42,506 bases of DNA, taken from IMG/VR virus record IMGVR_UViG_3300024255_001421, positions 1-42,506 of that record; one strand, written 5' to 3'. How positions within the stretch are numbered: position 1 is the stretch's first letter; every line of letters begins with the position of its first letter. The position numbers were made by a program, and so were the translations under genes. Below are positions 9,701-18,304 of the stretch, piece after piece. The stretch is from a virus. The notes under the pieces are model-generated. The model ran no database searches. It worked only from the letters and a program-made list of their open reading frames with translations, and was not told where the DNA came from.

Positions 9701-11461
9701 TATGCAAAGTCGTTTGGACTTGCAGGTGTTGAAGAACGTTACGATGGCATGTTCCCATACATGTACACATCATCTGGTACGTTACCAGCAGATCCAGCAG
9801 ACGTAATTATAGGATATGTTGATACAGCAATCGACACAAGTGTTGATGCGGCATCATTAAGAACACAAATAGATAACTTAAACTTCAAGTATAAAACTTG
9901 GGTAAGAGATCATGTTGATCCAACATACTATTCAGTATATGAATACAGAGTTGGTAGAACTAGATTCTCAGGAGATGCGTTAGACGGAAAAACACGTAAC
10001 AGTGTTTACAGTGATAACGTATTAGATAAAAAAGCAGGTGAACTATTCTTAGGCACAGGCGTGTCAGCACAGGAACAAACATCAGTTTGGGACATGGACT
10101 TTAGTAAGGTGACCATGCTTAAAGTTGAATTTAGTTGGTATGGTGCTGTTGGTGCATTGTTCTTAGCATATGTTCCAGTAGACAATGGCGAAGCACGTTG
10201 GGTAAGAGTACACCATTTACGTTGTTCAAACCAGTTAAAGATATCTTCACTAGGTAATGCTACACTTCCAATTACGTATCTAGTATACGGTGGTGGTAGT
10301 GAAACACGCTTTGGTGTTCCAAATGCTAATAGGTTGCAAAACCCATATGGTAGTTACTCAGAAAGCCTTGTTAAGTATGGTGCTTCTTACTACATTGATG
10401 GTGGTGACCGTGGTACAGTTAGATTGTTTAACCATAGTTCCGAAACACCTACAGACATTAGTGGTTCAAAGTACAAATTAGGTGTTACTAATACTAACGC
10501 TAATGACCCAGTTTCTCCGTACTTTACAGTAACTAACTTAGATCCTGATACAACAGGATTTGATGCACCAGCGGCAAGTACATACTACATGAACGCAAGG
10601 ATAATTACAGGTAACTCACAAGACCAAAACGTAAAAGTTATTTGGGTAGATGGCAATGATTTATATCTTAATAAACCAGTAAGCCAAGTATCAACATTAA
10701 ATGTAATTGTAGATAGACCAGCACTTGTATACGGATTAAAAACAAAAGACAACATTACATCAGGTAATGGCGATGATGTTAGAAACAGAGTACAGGTATA
10801 TCCAACACGTTTAAGTGTAGGTAGTGATGGTAGCACTAACGCTAAAGTTACACTAATTAAAACACCTTTATTCCAAACAACATTAGGAACTACAGGTAAT
10901 TTTGCACTTAATGCAACTGTAGATATAAATCAACAATACTTACTATCTACAACAAACACAGATTATCTTTCACAAAATGGAGACTTTACTTACGGTTACT
11001 TCCGTGCAAGTTTAAATGGCTCAGAAACACTTATAAGTGTATTAGGAAGATTAGAGAAAGCAAACGACAACTACTATTTTTATCCATCAGACATATACAA
11101 TGGTACATTAGAATTTGCTTCAGGCACAACATTCTTAAAAGAGGGTGTATTTGATCCAGACGGAACTGTACTTACTTCAAGTGAAACAACTTTTGAAAAA
11201 GAACGTTTAAGTTCAGTTGAAGTTGCACTAAGAGCGCAGACTCCAATACCTGGAACAGGTACTGAACTAGCAAGTTATTACGTTGCACCGGGTGCTGAAG
11301 AATTTGACTTAGCAACTTATTTCGACTATAACAAAGAGTATATAAGTTACCCACTTACAGATCAGCTAGAGACTCTATTCTTAGCAACATTTAGTAATAA
11401 TACTAATAGCAATACACCTTTAGTTTCGTTGAGTGCGAGCTTGACATGGGAGGAGCAATAA
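6722..11461 (+). CDS. Giant virion structural protein with four-fold Cys repeat insertion (1579 aa)
   Basis: Start overlaps the upstream stop. It is a paralogue of the next gene: both share LLGIPR(S/A)EV near the N-terminus (residue ~60 here), YQPGR(V/I) (~143), KVTM(L/Y)K(V/I)EF with WYGA(V/I)GA (~1129), a YIDGGD block (~1221), and EKERL plus YVAP near the C-terminus. Between the YQPGR block and the KVTM block this protein carries an extra ~850 residues. That insertion has four similar units, each opening with K-C-x-R-D-(L/V) at C275, C426, C585 and C745 and continuing, in three of them, with an aromatic-GGN motif. Units are ~150-160 residues long. Large structural proteins with this core occur in T4-like marine phages; baseplate or fibre location is inferred. 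A consensus sigma70-like promoter lies inside the coding region at 9440. Confidence 0.8.
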   Translation: MSSLNNINNNASVVNVGRTTPVTPGAQPASNSIPVVVATDQTAIPVVEQNKIQSEVALSLLGIPRSEVALGIFADVNTYDVNPSEWSSVPEDYSEVGSSATQYSGVGGPQAWGILHLPEESGAQVTAPADETAVLTSKRFFRYQPGRVSAATFGIKSSFASGNVVGAGQRAATRNPDVKKYGIFDKFDGYYWETRDTGQGDQFAVVRRTQSIIRKNPLQFGNSAGQQLEDHALGGKAPSIAESKFNQYPTATKYLTENKFDLIDKSVISNTAVKCQRDLGYFLESVGTDITLGTNYGSTFQGLAESNSNEYPLPVSVTTAIDNSEIQVKALAGVDATADALVDTWYNNLRAVAVDAGTRVDYASATQAEQIAFLKAVTFTNPTSGGSASREAVKDQLVANRDFIAAEINAWVTDNYPSASHNTNKCTRDVLFVLNAVAYDVLYGGNSATYDAGRFFFYDGFSKSDQTADYITQTVAAYGRLVAIIDDIVKNVTITKTTGNSETQSTGNGVAAQAEADAAVAFATIIRDVIDEGDILLSLPVTRTLPDTSWGAASATAAQTAITAATKTIVETVAPVTFTGDDLKCKRDLEFALDAYINDLRWGGNGHIIANAATYDTAILTDAEREGETHYFFRNKLRETLASINETGARTKIGDLAKFQIQAVTANGATPYPAQPGPDGTTGAITDAQIASATYGQRSKVETIFSVYALYYGYLISQSLNYDAVTELPEGAVEADFERVLKFKCIRDVKYVMNGYGSDLQYGGNAATTYNAFKYYSDGALKVYSQTSGGVVAEIARHQFLKDLLTSNSLVNVERTDSQVVQIKSLTTRFALTSTQRNKLITLTDTIINNFTTEYNGSVDYGSAGQFGDLVILRDGLIMVHAGVYDPTLLKKRVKTPAQIDTTNNTLTLAEGSVIIGQYVNYYGDCPELTDGKTYFVSEVQGPKGNTITLMDPAVADFDQFDVTPSNNTPITLTGAGTNHFIETPVPFIHPLEYAKSFGLAGVEERYDGMFPYMYTSSGTLPADPADVIIGYVDTAIDTSVDAASLRTQIDNLNFKYKTWVRDHVDPTYYSVYEYRVGRTRFSGDALDGKTRNSVYSDNVLDKKAGELFLGTGVSAQEQTSVWDMDFSKVTMLKVEFSWYGAVGALFLAYVPVDNGEARWVRVHHLRCSNQLKISSLGNATLPITYLVYGGGSETRFGVPNANRLQNPYGSYSESLVKYGASYYIDGGDRGTVRLFNHSSETPTDISGSKYKLGVTNTNANDPVSPYFTVTNLDPDTTGFDAPAASTYYMNARIITGNSQDQNVKVIWVDGNDLYLNKPVSQVSTLNVIVDRPALVYGLKTKDNITSGNGDDVRNRVQVYPTRLSVGSDGSTNAKVTLIKTPLFQTTLGTTGNFALNATVDINQQYLLSTTNTDYLSQNGDFTYGYFRASLNGSETLISVLGRLEKANDNYYFYPSDIYNGTLEFASGTTFLKEGVFDPDGTVLTSSETTFEKERLSSVEVALRAQTPIPGTGTELASYYVAPGAEEFDLATYFDYNKEYISYPLTDQLETLFLATFSNNTNSNTPLVSLSASLTWEEQ
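9440..9468 (+). promoter_or_regulatory. Consensus sigma70-like promoter inside a structural gene
   Basis: TTGACA at 9440-9445 and TATAAT at 9463-9468 are separated by 17 bases, with TGT directly before the -10 (extended -10). It lies within the coding insertion of the 1579-aa protein, encoding ordinary residues (LTLAEG then VIIG). No gene starts just downstream, so it may be a chance match in AT-rich coding DNA or a cryptic promoter. Confidence 0.3.
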
Positions 11462-11464
11462 TAA

Positions 11465-14400
11465 ATGCCTCAAATCAAAATAGGTTTCGACAGAATACCT
11501 ATACCAACAGCAAAGAATTTTGTACCTCTTTATGACATTGTAAAAGGTGTTCCGCTTAGAGATTCAAATGGACAGATTATTGTTACGGAAGATGAAGGTC
11601 CGGTAGAAGCTCTTTCCAAAGCAGAAAACAGTACTAGTGTTGTTATAAACAATAGAGTAGTCGAAAACACACAACTAAACATTGTAGAACAGTTTGCTGA
11701 AACATCGCAAGTTAGTACAACACTACTAGGTATACCTAGAGCAGAAGTACAACTTAGTTTGTTCAGTGACGTAAGTACATATGGTGTTAATGAAGAAGAA
11801 TGGGAGTTCTACCAATACAATGGAGTATTTGGTAGACCAGCAGGTTGGTACAACAGACGCAATAGAACATTTGGTAATCATTTCTACACTAGACTAGTTG
11901 AAGAAACAAATGAGCAAGCACTTGTTGTTGAAAGTTTTCCAGTAGCATTTACTTTTCCTCCAGGGCCAAATTATACAAGCGGTGGATACAATCCTGCGGT
12001 ATTTGCTAGATTCTTAGCATTTATTGATTTAGGTAACGACTTATATACAACATACGTTGGCAGTAATGAGATTTTTGCAAAAGAAAATTTCTTAGATCCA
12101 GCGTTATGTTTTACACAGGATGGCGATGTTGAATATCCAGATGATGAACAACTAGGATATGATAAGATTGAAAATTGGTGTCAAGCATGGATGAATATGC
12201 GTGATGGTCTTTTGCTAGACCCTAACACTAACACACCTATTAGATTTCCTACAGGATACGATGCAACAAACACAAGACCAGGTGCAAGTGATACAGCAAA
12301 CTACTTTGGGTTACTACAAAGTAAAAAAGCATACAGATATCAACCAGGACGTATTTCAGGATTTACATTTGGTTTTAGAGCAAGCCGAGATGAAGCAAGT
12401 ATTGACAACATTATCGAATGGGGTATAGGTAATCCTACAGACGAATATGTTTTCCAAATAAGAGGTCCACAGTTTAATATTGTACGTAGAAGTACAGTTA
12501 GATTGCCTAACGAAGTATTACAACGTATGGGCTTCAACAATACATCACAACAAACTGTAACAAGTAGAGAACCATTTAACGAATCTGAATTTTCTGAGTT
12601 AGTAATTACAAGAGACTTTTTTAACGGAGATCCATTAGATGGTAATGGTAGATCAGGATACTTGTTAGATCCTACTAAAGTTACTATGTACAAAATTGAA
12701 TTTGGTTGGTACGGTGCTATTGGTGCTAAGTTTTATGCTTACATACCAACAGCCACAGGCGATGCACGTTGGGTGTTAATGCACACATTAACTATTGAAA
12801 ACCAATTAGGCGAACCGTGTTTACAAGATCCATATTTTAAATTTAGATATCTACAAGATATTAGAAACACAAGTAGCATTAGAGAGCCACAATTCCTTTA
12901 CAAGTATGGTGCTTCATGTTATATTGATGGTGGCGACAATAGTGCAGGCAAATACTACTCATACACAAGTGACGACAAAGTAGTTAACAATGCAAGACAA
13001 ACAAGTGTTGCAGGCATATATCCTAAACGTGAAATTAAAAACAGCGACGGTATTGGCAAGCCTAATAAGAAAAATGTTTATCCTGTAGATTTAAAAATAA
13101 ACTGTGATCAACTTACTGAAGTACAAGTAGTTGAAATAGACGGATGTCCTGCATTTGGACATCACTATGCACCAAGTTTACACAGTAATACAAATGGTGT
13201 TACAAGAAGTATAAACATCAATGGTGCAGGCAACGAAATTACAACTAACCCGCAACCACAAGTTAACATAACTAATATTAGTCAAGCAAGTTGTGGTATT
13301 GTAACTACAGATGTTGCACACGGATATTTTACAGGACAAAAAGTTACAATAGAAAATGTTGTAGGCATGACAGAAGTTAACCTACAAACATATTACATTG
13401 AAGTGTTAAGCGATACAGAATTTGCTTTATACAGCAATCCTGAATACGATGCAGAAGTAGATACAAGTGGCTTTGCTGCATATGTAAGTGGCGGCACATC
13501 AGATGGTGATCCAATATTTAGAGTAAAAGACGACGATAGTAAACTTATTGTACCAGGCATTAATAGTTGCTATGCCGCAAGAACAAGCGAAAGTACAGCA
13601 AACATTGAACGTATTGGTTTTGACGCATTATATGAAAAGAGTTCTACAGGCACTATTGATACACAAGTTATTTTAAATGGACAGTTAGTTGACCGTAGTA
13701 CTGTAGATACTTCCGCTGTACGTTTTACAAGTTACTACGATTCTATTGCAGGTAGTACATATCCTATAACAGGTGACGGATTTGATTGTAACTTTTTAAA
13801 TCCAGTTGCTCAAGAAGGCACACAGTTTTGTGAATTTATTATTGGTGTAACAGAAAACAAACCTGTAATTGTTACACGTAATAATGCACTAGGTACTCCA
13901 ATACCAGAAATTAAATTTTTACAAAGTAATGGTATTACAGAAGTAGAACCAGACTTAGATGATATATTATATGCTGAATTTACACACAGTAGTTTGTACA
14001 GAGACAGAGACGGCTACGAAGAAAGAGAAGGCGATGCACCGCTTGGTATAAAATATGACATTGATTATAGATTACCTCGCCCTACAGGAACTGATAGCGG
14101 CACATGTTCAGGCATTAATGTGTCAATTGAAGAAAGATTAGCATTTACAGTTACGTATAGTTCTACTGATCCAGTAAGCGGAAGTCCGAGTGACGTTGTT
14201 ATATTTGACAACGAACCAAGCGAACTAATAAATGGGTTTAACCTTGTTGGCGGTGAGTTTGGAGACGGAGATTCTCCAAGTGGTATTAGATTTACTAGCA
14301 CACTAAAAACATATATTGACAGTAACAACGATGAAAAGTATTATGCAGATATAGACGGTGCTCCTAGTAGTGCAGCATTTACTCTTAAATTAAGTCCTAT

Positions 14401-14908
14401 AAGAATTAAAGATAAAACGATTACAGGTGATCCGTTAAAAGGTGTTAACAAAGTACAAATATTCAGTTTCCAACCTAAGCCATTATATCTAGTTGTGTTT
14501 ATGCGTGACAATGCTAAAATGAACAATGTAACTATTACAGAATATATCAATGGAACAACTAGAGCATTTTGTCCAGAGTGGGTAGTAAACAGCGGTATTG
14601 ACGTTGTGTTCTCCGGAGGTGCAAGTTCAGGAGTACCTGCAGCTAATTACTTAGAGAAAGAAAGATTAGCAAGTACAAGTGTTGATGTACAAAACTCGCA
14701 ACCATTGCGTCCAGGTAAACTAAAAGATACTTTATATGTTGCACCAAATAGAAATAATACTATAGCATTAGATAGTGTGTACGGACCAGATAGGACAACT
14801 ATTACTCCAGGAATATTAAATACAACAGCAACATTTATTACAGCAAGAAGTTTAGAAAATAATGATGTTAACTTAGTAAGTGCAAGTGTGACTACGAAGG
14901 AAGATTAA
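11465..14908 (+). CDS. Giant virion structural protein, paralogue of upstream gene (1147 aa)
   Basis: Begins three bases after the upstream stop. It shares the core of the 1579-aa neighbour: LLGIPRAEV at ~87, YQPGRISGFTFG at ~292, KVTMYKIEFGWYGAIGAKF at ~405, GASCYIDGGD at ~482, and the C-terminal EKERLAS and LYVAP motifs. Only about 110 residues separate the YQPGR and KVTM blocks, so it shows the family without the repeat insertion. The N-terminus includes a DIVKGVPLRDSNGQ segment. The middle and C-terminal parts are beta-rich and poorly recognised. The adjacent order and shared core suggest tandem duplication, with both proteins in the same appendage or baseplate structure. No enzymatic motif was seen. 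The stop overlaps the next start (TAATG). Confidence 0.8.
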   Translation: MPQIKIGFDRIPIPTAKNFVPLYDIVKGVPLRDSNGQIIVTEDEGPVEALSKAENSTSVVINNRVVENTQLNIVEQFAETSQVSTTLLGIPRAEVQLSLFSDVSTYGVNEEEWEFYQYNGVFGRPAGWYNRRNRTFGNHFYTRLVEETNEQALVVESFPVAFTFPPGPNYTSGGYNPAVFARFLAFIDLGNDLYTTYVGSNEIFAKENFLDPALCFTQDGDVEYPDDEQLGYDKIENWCQAWMNMRDGLLLDPNTNTPIRFPTGYDATNTRPGASDTANYFGLLQSKKAYRYQPGRISGFTFGFRASRDEASIDNIIEWGIGNPTDEYVFQIRGPQFNIVRRSTVRLPNEVLQRMGFNNTSQQTVTSREPFNESEFSELVITRDFFNGDPLDGNGRSGYLLDPTKVTMYKIEFGWYGAIGAKFYAYIPTATGDARWVLMHTLTIENQLGEPCLQDPYFKFRYLQDIRNTSSIREPQFLYKYGASCYIDGGDNSAGKYYSYTSDDKVVNNARQTSVAGIYPKREIKNSDGIGKPNKKNVYPVDLKINCDQLTEVQVVEIDGCPAFGHHYAPSLHSNTNGVTRSININGAGNEITTNPQPQVNITNISQASCGIVTTDVAHGYFTGQKVTIENVVGMTEVNLQTYYIEVLSDTEFALYSNPEYDAEVDTSGFAAYVSGGTSDGDPIFRVKDDDSKLIVPGINSCYAARTSESTANIERIGFDALYEKSSTGTIDTQVILNGQLVDRSTVDTSAVRFTSYYDSIAGSTYPITGDGFDCNFLNPVAQEGTQFCEFIIGVTENKPVIVTRNNALGTPIPEIKFLQSNGITEVEPDLDDILYAEFTHSSLYRDRDGYEEREGDAPLGIKYDIDYRLPRPTGTDSGTCSGINVSIEERLAFTVTYSSTDPVSGSPSDVVIFDNEPSELINGFNLVGGEFGDGDSPSGIRFTSTLKTYIDSNNDEKYYADIDGAPSSAAFTLKLSPIRIKDKTITGDPLKGVNKVQIFSFQPKPLYLVVFMRDNAKMNNVTITEYINGTTRAFCPEWVVNSGIDVVFSGGASSGVPAANYLEKERLASTSVDVQNSQPLRPGKLKDTLYVAPNRNNTIALDSVYGPDRTTITPGILNTTATFITARSLENNDVNLVSASVTTKED

Positions 14909-17292
14909 TGGCAAATATAAAATTTGGTCTAAACGTAAACAGGAGTCTTGCAGACGTTGCAGATCCTGGAGCGGCCTTAGCAAACATAGGGATTAATATA
15001 AATGACCTTGATATTATTAGGGGAGCAGCTGGTGACTTGGGTATTACAGCAGATGATGTAAAAGCACTAAGTGGACTAGGTGTACCTGTACAAAACTATC
15101 TAGTTAAACTATATCAAGATACATTACAATATTCAAGTATTATTGACGAAACAGCAGGCACAGGTTCGTCACTAAAAGGTAACTTAGTTGTTAACGGCGT
15201 ACTAGGTGCTGGAGCAATTAAATATCAATACATTGACGATGATAATACTACACTTAAATTTGCTGACATTAGTACAAGTCGTGTTAGTAGTTGGAGTAGT
15301 ACAGATAGTCCTGCTACAGATACTAGCCCAATTTTTTACGGTAGTCAAATTGAAGTAGACGGACCAATTGAAACTAACACCCTTGAAATATTAAAGCCTG
15401 CAGACTCAGTACGTTTTAGAAGTTCAGAAGTACCAACACACAAGATACAAGCAACCATTGGCGGACAAACTGTATACTTGTATGCTATGAAAGGCATACC
15501 ATTAGTGTTTGACGGGTTCTTTAGAAACTTGGACAGTGACCTTAGACTAGTAACAAGTGGTGCTGTAAGTTGGCGTGTTGTAAACAAACAATTTGATTAC
15601 TTAACAAAAGAATATGAAAACGTAGGCGGCTCTAATACAACACGTAGTTTCTTAAGATATAGAGACACAGGAGCGGCTTCAAAAGCTGTAGAAATATATC
15701 ATAATCCAAACAACATTCTTACACTACCATTATCAGGAATAGGTTTAGCAGAACTTCCATCAGCTGCATTAGAAAACTGTCAAAATTTATATGTTAACAA
15801 CAACATTATAAAAACGTTCCCGGACTTTACACAGTTTGTTCCTAATGTTAGATTATTAGATGTTAGAGAGAATAACTTTACATTAGGTGACGATCCTACT
15901 TTACGTAAATTTAATTCAAGTGTGTTAGCACGTATACCTACAACAGTTAGAGAAATAAGATTTGGTAATACATTTAATGGAAGTATTACAGCAGACTTAA
16001 CAACACTTACAAACTTACTAACACTAAACTTAAATGGTCACAACAGAGGTGGATCATTTAACTACTATGATCAAGACGGTGAAGATCCTACAGGCTCATG
16101 TCCTGAAGTTTCCAACACATGTCAAAACTATTTTATCTACAGAAACAGTTTTAATGCTGTTCCACAAAGTGTAAAAGATTTACCAGACCTTAGACAGATT
16201 AATTTGTATAGCAATACTATTACTGACGATAACATGCAATTTGCAAGTAGTGTTATCAACTATATAAACATAGGCGGTAATCCGGGTATTAACATTCCTA
16301 ACTGTGCAAATAAAAATTCACTACAGGATTTTTATGCTCATTACAATAGTGCAGCTAATGTACCTGCAGATAGAAACTTATTTACTACAAGCTCAGGAGC
16401 ATATAAGTTTGCAAACTGTGGATCTCTAAGACTTATATACTGTTACGGTAGTGCATATACAGGACCAATACCAAAGTTTGCTGGAAACTCACAATTATAC
16501 TATTTCCAAGGACAATACACAGCACTACGTGGTGGACGTTCAGACACAGAGCAAGATTATGTATTATACGATGATGTATTTGACGATTGTGCAGATGCTA
16601 TGCGTTACTTCCAAGTAGCAAGTAGTAGTTTGTTAAATGCGCCTATGCACCCAGATTGTTTTGAAAAGCCAACAGGTATGATTGGTATTGTGTTTAGAAG
16701 TTTCAATGCAGGAGTAAGTGGTGCGTTCCCAAGTTTAAATACAATGCAGAACTTGCGTTATATTGTAATGCTACAAAATAACTTTACAGGGCCATTACCA
16801 AACTTTTTTAATAACCCTAACTTATATTACTGTCATTTATATGGCAACCAATTTAGCGGTGCTATACCTGTGATACAAAGCAATGCACTAATGTACTTCT
16901 ATGTGCATAGTAATCAGTTAACATCATTCGGCGGATTAGAAACACCTAATCTAAGAAGATTGTTTATAAGTTATAATCTAATTACTGGTGCTATTCCTGA
17001 TATGAATAATCTTACATTGTGTTATGACTTTTATATGAATAACAATAACTTTACTGACTACACAGCAGGCGCACTAGTAGCATGTAGATCGTTATACAGA
17101 ATTGATATTAGTAACAATCCAAACTTACCAGCGGGTGCGGTAAATAATATTGTAGCAGACCTTGTTGCTAACTACGAAAATAATCCACGTGGTGGTATTA
17201 GTGTAAACTTAGCAAACACATCAACACCTACAGGTGATGCTGTAGAACAAATTGAGTTCTTAAGGTCCAAAGGTTGGAACATGAGGTTATAA
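14908..17292 (+). CDS. Virion protein with leucine-rich repeats (794 aa)
   Basis: The first ~250 residues resemble other phage fibre starts (NVNRSLADVADPGAALANIG, and a THKIQATIGGQTVYLYAM segment at ~175-195). From about residue 270 onward the sequence becomes leucine-rich repeats: LPLSGIGLAELPSAAL, then LLDVRENNF, LLTLNLNGHN, LRQINLYSN, NNFTGPLPNF (~625), NQFSGAIPVI and NLITGAIPDM. The G-x-(I/L)-P ending of several units is the pattern typical of plant-type LRRs rather than bacterial effector LRRs. LRRs are protein-binding scaffolds, so a host-receptor-binding role is plausible but inferred. The gene lies inside a run of fibre genes and is probably expressed late with them. Confidence 0.75.
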   Translation: MANIKFGLNVNRSLADVADPGAALANIGININDLDIIRGAAGDLGITADDVKALSGLGVPVQNYLVKLYQDTLQYSSIIDETAGTGSSLKGNLVVNGVLGAGAIKYQYIDDDNTTLKFADISTSRVSSWSSTDSPATDTSPIFYGSQIEVDGPIETNTLEILKPADSVRFRSSEVPTHKIQATIGGQTVYLYAMKGIPLVFDGFFRNLDSDLRLVTSGAVSWRVVNKQFDYLTKEYENVGGSNTTRSFLRYRDTGAASKAVEIYHNPNNILTLPLSGIGLAELPSAALENCQNLYVNNNIIKTFPDFTQFVPNVRLLDVRENNFTLGDDPTLRKFNSSVLARIPTTVREIRFGNTFNGSITADLTTLTNLLTLNLNGHNRGGSFNYYDQDGEDPTGSCPEVSNTCQNYFIYRNSFNAVPQSVKDLPDLRQINLYSNTITDDNMQFASSVINYINIGGNPGINIPNCANKNSLQDFYAHYNSAANVPADRNLFTTSSGAYKFANCGSLRLIYCYGSAYTGPIPKFAGNSQLYYFQGQYTALRGGRSDTEQDYVLYDDVFDDCADAMRYFQVASSSLLNAPMHPDCFEKPTGMIGIVFRSFNAGVSGAFPSLNTMQNLRYIVMLQNNFTGPLPNFFNNPNLYYCHLYGNQFSGAIPVIQSNALMYFYVHSNQLTSFGGLETPNLRRLFISYNLITGAIPDMNNLTLCYDFYMNNNNFTDYTAGALVACRSLYRIDISNNPNLPAGAVNNIVADLVANYENNPRGGISVNLANTSTPTGDAVEQIEFLRSKGWNMRL

Positions 17293-17293
17293 A

Positions 17294-18304
17294 ATGGCAA
17301 CATCAGCAGTACAAGGATTTTTAAAATCCGCAAACTTATTAGAAAATACGCAGGACAGACAGTTACTTAATAACTTAGGTGAAGCACCTATTGCTGATGA
17401 TATTAGTTTGTTCATTAACAATAACCAAAACGTATCAAGACTTACTATTGCAGATGCTGAGTATAATTTTATTACAGGACTTGTAACAATAGTAAACAAT
17501 ACAGCAGAACAGCAAGCCGCAAGAAGTGGTGTTTTTACAAACGGTGACCCTGTTAAGATACTGTATGTAAATGAGACTGTATTACAAGATGATTTATTTG
17601 TTACACAAAGTAATGGTGAAACAACATTTGGCTTTGCAACTGATGTAGAAGGTGATAGTCAATTTACATTTGATCCTCCTGCAGAAGGGTTTATTGTACA
17701 ACGTTCTGATGCTGTAGTATTAAATAACTTAACATTCTTAGGTGCTGTAGAAGATACAGCAGGATTTAGTAGTGGGCTTGGTGCAGGAGCATCAGGTGGA
17801 GAGCCTGAAGGTGCATCTGGTATCGATACTGATGACACATATGCTAACCAATTTTTAGAAATTTATCAATACTTAGACATTGCAAAATATCAAGCAGACA
17901 AAAAGTTTGTAAGTGATAAAAATGTTGCAACAGATGATGACTTTAGAATGGAAGGCTCATTTAGTATTAACGACCCTTCTGATATGATTATTACTGAAGG
18001 TGTAAATTTAAACAGCCCGGGTTTATATATTACAAACCCTGCAAGTCCATTAACAAACATTCAACGTATTAGAGCATTTAGTGATACATCAAATCCTTGG
18101 GAAGTTGTAGGCACAGGTGTTAACACAAAATTAACAACACAAGCTGCTTCAGCACAAACTGGCGATTTAAAACTTAACAATGGTATAATAATTGACGGCG
18201 TGTCTCCAATCACAGAAAGTGGAAACGTAAACAACGTTTCTTTCACTCATAAAGCAAAAGTTAAAATAGACGGTATTGATTACTTTTTATGTTTAACTAG
18301 TTGA
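17294..18304 (+). CDS. Virion structural protein (336 aa)
   Basis: Starts one base after the LRR gene stop. The N-terminus (GFLKSANLLENTQDRQLLNNLGEAPIA) is a short helical adaptor-like segment also seen in neighbours, where a list of fibre genes each begin with a helix and a LGEAP/NIGI-type turn. A Gly/Ala/Ser-rich linker (SSGLGAGASGGEPEGASG) sits near residue 160. The C-terminus ends FTHKAKVKIDGIDYFLCLTS, like the THKIQATIGGQTVYLY segment of the LRR protein and the C-terminal ITFNGTVYKVLASTS of the opposing gene. Its last 12 bases overlap the end of the convergent gene. No enzyme motif; a fibre or baseplate component by context. Confidence 0.7.
   Translation: MATSAVQGFLKSANLLENTQDRQLLNNLGEAPIADDISLFINNNQNVSRLTIADAEYNFITGLVTIVNNTAEQQAARSGVFTNGDPVKILYVNETVLQDDLFVTQSNGETTFGFATDVEGDSQFTFDPPAEGFIVQRSDAVVLNNLTFLGAVEDTAGFSSGLGAGASGGEPEGASGIDTDDTYANQFLEIYQYLDIAKYQADKKFVSDKNVATDDDFRMEGSFSINDPSDMIITEGVNLNSPGLYITNPASPLTNIQRIRAFSDTSNPWEVVGTGVNTKLTTQAASAQTGDLKLNNGIIIDGVSPITESGNVNNVSFTHKAKVKIDGIDYFLCLTS

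Noticed and set aside
14316-14344. TTGACA-N17-TATTAT in a structural gene
   Set aside because: Made by ordinary codons in AT-rich coding DNA with one mismatch; nothing starts downstream. Used as a measure of chance matches.
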